Source: Bacteroidota bacterium | Lineage (GTDB): Bacteria; Bacteroidota; Bacteroidia; UBA4408 | Reading direction: 5' to 3' | NCBI GenBank assembly: GCA_016721765.1 | Contig: JADKHO010000002.1 | Coordinates: 1,054,001 to 1,118,000, forward strand | Length of the DNA: 64,000 nt | Part shown: positions 62,199 to 64,000 of the stretch, piece after piece | Numbering within the stretch: the first letter of the stretch is position 1 | Layout: every line of letters begins with the position of its first letter | Position numbers and translations under genes: made by a program | Notes under the pieces: generated by a model | Databases searched by the model: none | Told to the model about the DNA's origin: nothing | Seen by the model: only the letters and a program-made list of their open reading frames with translations

Positions 62199-63139
62199 AT
62201 GCTTGCATTAACCTATTATTCGAAAGCCCTTTGTAAATTAAATCGCGCTACCAAAAATGGGAGTAAAGCACCACATAAACCAATTTTACTTTTATCCATT
62301 ATTCAGACAATTGATGCAAGGGAGATTATTGAAAACAAAATAGAAATCACACCGGAGCTGGTTGCACGCTTCAAAGACAACTGGAATGTTTTAGTCAAGC
62401 AGGAGTTTTTCAAACCCAATTTTTCATTGCCTTTTTATCATCTGATCTCGGATAATTTCTGGCATTTAAAAACTTGGGTTGGAAAGGAAATTGCCCTTAC
62501 AAATTCTTCTTCCATCAGAAGTTTTTCTCAGTTAAAAGATGTGCTTGCTTATGCTTATTTGGACGAGGCTCTATTTGTTTTATTGTTAAACAAAAAGAGC
62601 CGGGAATATCTTCACCATTTGATTTTGCAGAAGTATTTTAGTGCCGGTCATATAAATTATGACCAGTCTGGATTATTTAATCAAGTGGCTCAGGAAATTC
62701 TACATGATTCGGCAGGCGTTTATCAGAATAAGATAGAAAAAGCAAATGAGGAGGAGATTTTTGTGCGCGGTGGAGTCTTTAAAAAGCTTGTGCCTCAGAT
62801 CTACAATTACACTTGCTGCATTAGCGGTATGCGCATTGTTTCTGGGTATGATATTCAAATGGTGGATGCCTGCCACATAAAATCATTTGCCCTGTCTCAC
62901 AATGACACGATTACAAATGGCATTGCCTTATGTCCTAATCTGCATCGTGCCTTTGACAGGGATTGATAAGCATCAATAATAATTATGAAGAAATAGTATC
63001 TTCAAGTTTTACAGAAAATTCATCAATCAACAGCATTCGATCTTTCGCTGGAAAAAGCATTTTATTACCGCAAAATAAAAGCTACATGCCATCACGTGAA
63101 AATTTGGAATGGCACAGGAATGAAATTTTTAAAAGGTGA
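62199..63139 (+). pseudogene. HNH endonuclease with SBD-like N-terminal domain, frameshifted
   Basis: The ATG frame gives 255 residues, ending HRAFDRD at 62966. In the alternate frame it continues as GLISINNNYEEIVSSSF...NLEWHRNEIFKR to a stop at 63137-63139. Adding one G to the GGG at 62959-62961 restores DRGLIS, the usual end of HNH_2 domains, giving ~314 residues. The C-terminal HNH part has ISGM, D-x-CHI (catalytic His 226), NGIALCPNLHRAFD. The N-terminal part (about 20-90, APHKPILLLSIIQ...LPFYHLISDNFWHLK) resembles the phosphorothioate-DNA-binding domain of McrA-type restriction enzymes. It is predicted to cut foreign or modified DNA; the modification specificity is inferred. It appears to stand alone. 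Confidence 0.75.
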
Positions 63140-63285
63140 TGGCTTAAAATTTGACTTGATAATTAATCTGATTGGAGGAATTAGCTATGATTTGATTCTG
63201 ATCGATGTCAACGCTTCTTATTTTGACATAAGTGCTTTACCATGAGAATTAACGCGCTTTTCAGACTGATCAAATACGAAAAGAT

Positions 63286-63741
63286 TTAGTCGTTTTCCTC
63301 AGCATCCAGGACTTCACTCATACGAATGGTGTTTTCGTTAGTGTTATCATAAGATTCTCTTTGTTCCGGTATTATTTCGGTATTCCTTAATTTGAACTTA
63401 CTAAAATCTAACACTTCTTCCTTCTTATTTCGTGAATCATAAATTTGATTAGCAACAATAAAAATTACTATTACTCCACCTATAATTAATCCCCATATTA
63501 GAAAATCCTCAACAGTAAATGGTTTAATTTTTTCAACGGTGGCAGCTCCTAATGGATTTATTTTTTGGGAAGCTTGAATTGCCTTAATTACTGCATATTT
63601 TTCGGGAGATATACCAGCAAGACTTTCTTTCGACAGGAAAGTAGTTCCACTAAATTTTTCCTGAAGGATTTGAAGCCTACCAATTTCCGGTATTGAAAGA
63701 GGATGCGCATAAAAATTAAATGTACTAGCAAATTGTGTCAT
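63286..63741 (-). CDS. small single-pass membrane protein, unknown
   Basis: The ATG at 63741 is preferred over an in-frame start at 63819: it gives a compact 151-residue protein and only a 17-base overlap with the upstream gene, while the longer form would overlap it by 95 bases. Residues 1-75 are polar with a pattern LSIPEIGRLQILQEKFSGTTFL. One transmembrane helix lies at about 80-100 (FLIWGLIIGGVIVIFIVANQI), followed by an acidic cytoplasmic tail ending SEVLDAEEND. No family was recognised. It is coupled to the preceding gene. Confidence 0.55.
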   Translation of the reverse strand: MTQFASTFNFYAHPLSIPEIGRLQILQEKFSGTTFLSKESLAGISPEKYAVIKAIQASQKINPLGAATVEKIKPFTVEDFLIWGLIIGGVIVIFIVANQIYDSRNKKEEVLDFSKFKLRNTEIIPEQRESYDNTNENTIRMSEVLDAEEND

Positions 63742-64000
63742 CGTTATTAATTTTAGATAGGTGAATATTAGAATTAGAGTCTTGGTATATTTCAATGTCA
63801 TTAAAGCGAAATACTTCATATGTGTTATAGTTTCTTGTGGAACCGAAGCAAGCCGGAAAATAAAAGCCGAGTGTAGTCAGTTCCAGAACACCAATTTTTG
63901 AATGACCATTGTTCAGTAGGAATTTAAGAATGGTGTTGTTGTTATTCCGGTGTTTTGCCATTTCAATTTCATAGGGATTAAGAAATAATTTGGTTAGATA
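63725..64000 (-). CDS. unknown protein, C-terminal part (5' end outside window)
   Basis: The frame is open to the window edge and reads YLTKLFLNPYEIEM before the ATG at 63961, so the gene probably starts outside. The visible ~91 residues (AKHRNNNNTILKFLLNNGHSKIGVLELTTLGFYFPACFGSTRNYNTYEVFRFNDIEIYQD...) show no recognised domain. The gene overlaps the start of the next by 17 bases, so the two are probably co-translated. Confidence 0.5.
   Translation of the reverse strand, partial: YLTKLFLNPYEIEMAKHRNNNNTILKFLLNNGHSKIGVLELTTLGFYFPACFGSTRNYNTYEVFRFNDIEIYQDSNSNIHLSKINNDDTIC

Overview
The window looks like a chromosomal accessory region of a low-GC Bacteroidota, probably Sphingobacteriia, Cytophagia or Chitinophagia-like. 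The evidence is several large secreted proteins ending in type IX secretion system (T9SS, Por) sorting domains of the 'YPNP...G.Y.L.v......kk..i.' type. Others are GEVED, SBBP-like and LamG domains, a promoter resembling the Bacteroidota -33/-7 consensus (TTG/TAnnTTTG), and weak Shine-Dalgarno sites. No rRNA, tRNA or CRISPR array was recognised. No T9SS machinery genes are present, so the surface proteins must use machinery encoded elsewhere.

Layout. 1-1.7 kb: the end of an outer-membrane barrel gene and a coupled secreted protein. 2.5-3.9 kb: a membrane-anchored DUF900-type alpha/beta hydrolase. 4.7-6.5 kb: a small Cys-rich protein, an orphan NarL/LuxR response regulator and a frameshifted stand-alone LuxR helix-turn-helix gene, bracketed by two copies of a perfect palindrome (TACCCCGTA-N4-TACGGGGTA). 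6.6-33.4 kb: one long + strand operon. It encodes an outer-membrane barrel protein, an Fn3-like secreted protein, an OmpH/Skp-like chaperone, a lipoprotein, an RHS/SpvB-like shell protein split by an in-frame TGA, a beta-helix/PKD protein with an RHS-type tail, and a small secreted protein. It ends with a giant 4246-residue RHS/YD-repeat protein that carries a beta-propeller insertion and a URI/GIY-YIG-like nuclease tip, followed directly by a probable immunity gene. This is the most striking system in the window: a polymorphic-toxin island that seems to bring its own envelope accessory proteins. A G10 tract lies at the shell/tip junction.

33.4-49.5 kb: a TPR protein, two MITE-like palindromic intergenic elements, a divergent set of T9SS cargo proteins (GEVED and beta-propeller types), a relic T9SS tail, a palindrome copy, a PAS-like/LuxR regulator, and a LamG/Ig-like T9SS protein. 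50-54.9 kb: a minus-strand operon of an 890-residue uncharacterised protein, a calcineurin-like phosphoesterase and a small protein; its function is unknown. 55-59.8 kb: two more T9SS cargo genes, each broken by single-base homopolymer indels. 59.9-64 kb: the fourth palindrome copy, a RAYT transposase remnant, small membrane and DUF2442 proteins, a decayed ORF, and a frameshifted HNH endonuclease whose N-terminus resembles phosphorothioate-binding restriction enzymes. The window ends in a minus-strand pair of small proteins, one cut by the edge.

The high density of one-base homopolymer indels at 55-63 kb means that either this accessory region is decaying or the assembly has residual indel errors. 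That should be settled before the breaks are treated as biology.
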